From Heligmosomoides polygyrus polygyrus (taxonomy: Eukaryota > Nematoda > Chromadorea > Rhabditida > Heligmosomidae), in NCBI GenBank assembly GCA_947396885.1, contig CANDYH010000014.1:1-64000 (forward strand): a DNA stretch of 64,000 nt, in the 5' to 3' direction. This document shows positions 63,541-64,000 of the stretch, piece by piece. Each line of letters opens with the position of its first letter. Within the stretch, counting starts at the first letter, position 1. The notes beneath the pieces are model-generated. The model did no database searches. It saw only the letters and a list, made by a program, of their open reading frames with translations, and was not told the DNA's origin. A program made the translations under genes and the position numbers.

Positions 63541-64000
63541 TTTAAAAAAGCACAAGTATACTAAATCTCTGGTCACGATATAGATCAAGCACTTTGCAAG
63601 CCAGCTATGGGAATTAATCAACCCCAGAAGCCTAGTAAGAGCTTGCTCACTGCCTAATCGTCTCTCAAATTCTCTGAATTACGAATGCTTTGTTTATTCT
63701 CTCGTTAACCTCGTTGAACAAAACCCGGAAGCGTACACCATGTTGTGCAGGGAGGAAGTGAGCGTTTTTGTTGCTGTGGCTATTTCTGCCCTTGTTCAAT
63801 CCCTTCATATGACTTTATAACAGAATACTGGTTCGTTAACGAAACATGTCTATGGAAACAAGAAAATGTTTCTCCACTTCAAGCTAACGAGTGGTTGAAA
63901 TAGATCAGCCATGTGCATTCTTTCCGCCAAGCGAACAAATTGAGGTGAACTCCACAGGGTGAGGGACCTGTACAGCTTTTAAAATTCTCGAGACATCAAT
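63541..64000. other. nothing recognised
   Basis: No supported feature to the end of the window. Confidence 0.4.

Overview
This is nuclear DNA from a nematode, most likely a strongylid (hookworm/trichostrongylid type). The reasons are short introns (about 52-86 nt) with TTTCAG-type acceptors, BEL/Pao, RTE, Penelope-like, mariner and Tc1/Tc5 elements of nematode character, and many long inverted repeats. No bacterial gene organisation, operon, CRISPR array, rRNA gene or complete tRNA gene was seen. Everything below was read by eye; no homology search was run.

Layout. 0.2-0.5 kb: two weak candidate exons. 0.68-4.92 kb: a 4.2-kb near-perfect palindrome with a centre of ~150-bp tandem repeats. 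5.3-7.2 kb: a reverse-transcriptase scrap, two MITEs and TTCGAA-rich DNA. 8.05-9.33 kb: a foldback transposon with TGA duplications. 10.59-11.85 kb: a decayed mariner. 13.66-38.0 kb: a host gene on the minus strand, read as ten exons with agreeing splice phases. It encodes a Ser-rich segment followed by a long coiled coil. Its introns are filled with mobile DNA: two more mariners, a foldback with a GC-rich MITE, a nested foldback pair (23.2-26.8 kb), two unrelated RTE retrotransposon fragments and a Penelope-like element flanked by an inverted copy of its own GIY-YIG end. 38.8-44.65 kb: nested inverted repeats. 44,700-58,528: a complete BEL/Pao LTR retrotransposon of 13.8 kb, with two 1,128-bp LTRs and a CCATT target duplication. 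58.5-64 kb: hairpins, two ATTCGAAT minisatellites with a 41-bp period, and an inverted-duplicated Tc1-like element with a non-LTR retrotransposon inserted in one half.

The BEL/Pao element is the most interesting object. It carries gag (DUF1759-type region plus zinc knuckles), protease, reverse transcriptase, RNase H and integrase. Between pol and the 3' LTR, where some retroelements carry env, it has a further large ORF. This ORF has a disordered N-terminus, a helical middle and three zinc knuckles, so it looks like a second gag rather than an envelope. This copy has several reading-frame lesions but only about 1% LTR divergence by eye, so the insertion is fairly young and intact relatives should exist.

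The host coiled-coil gene could not be assigned to a family. Almost everything else is transposon-derived, and the recurring theme is inverted duplication.
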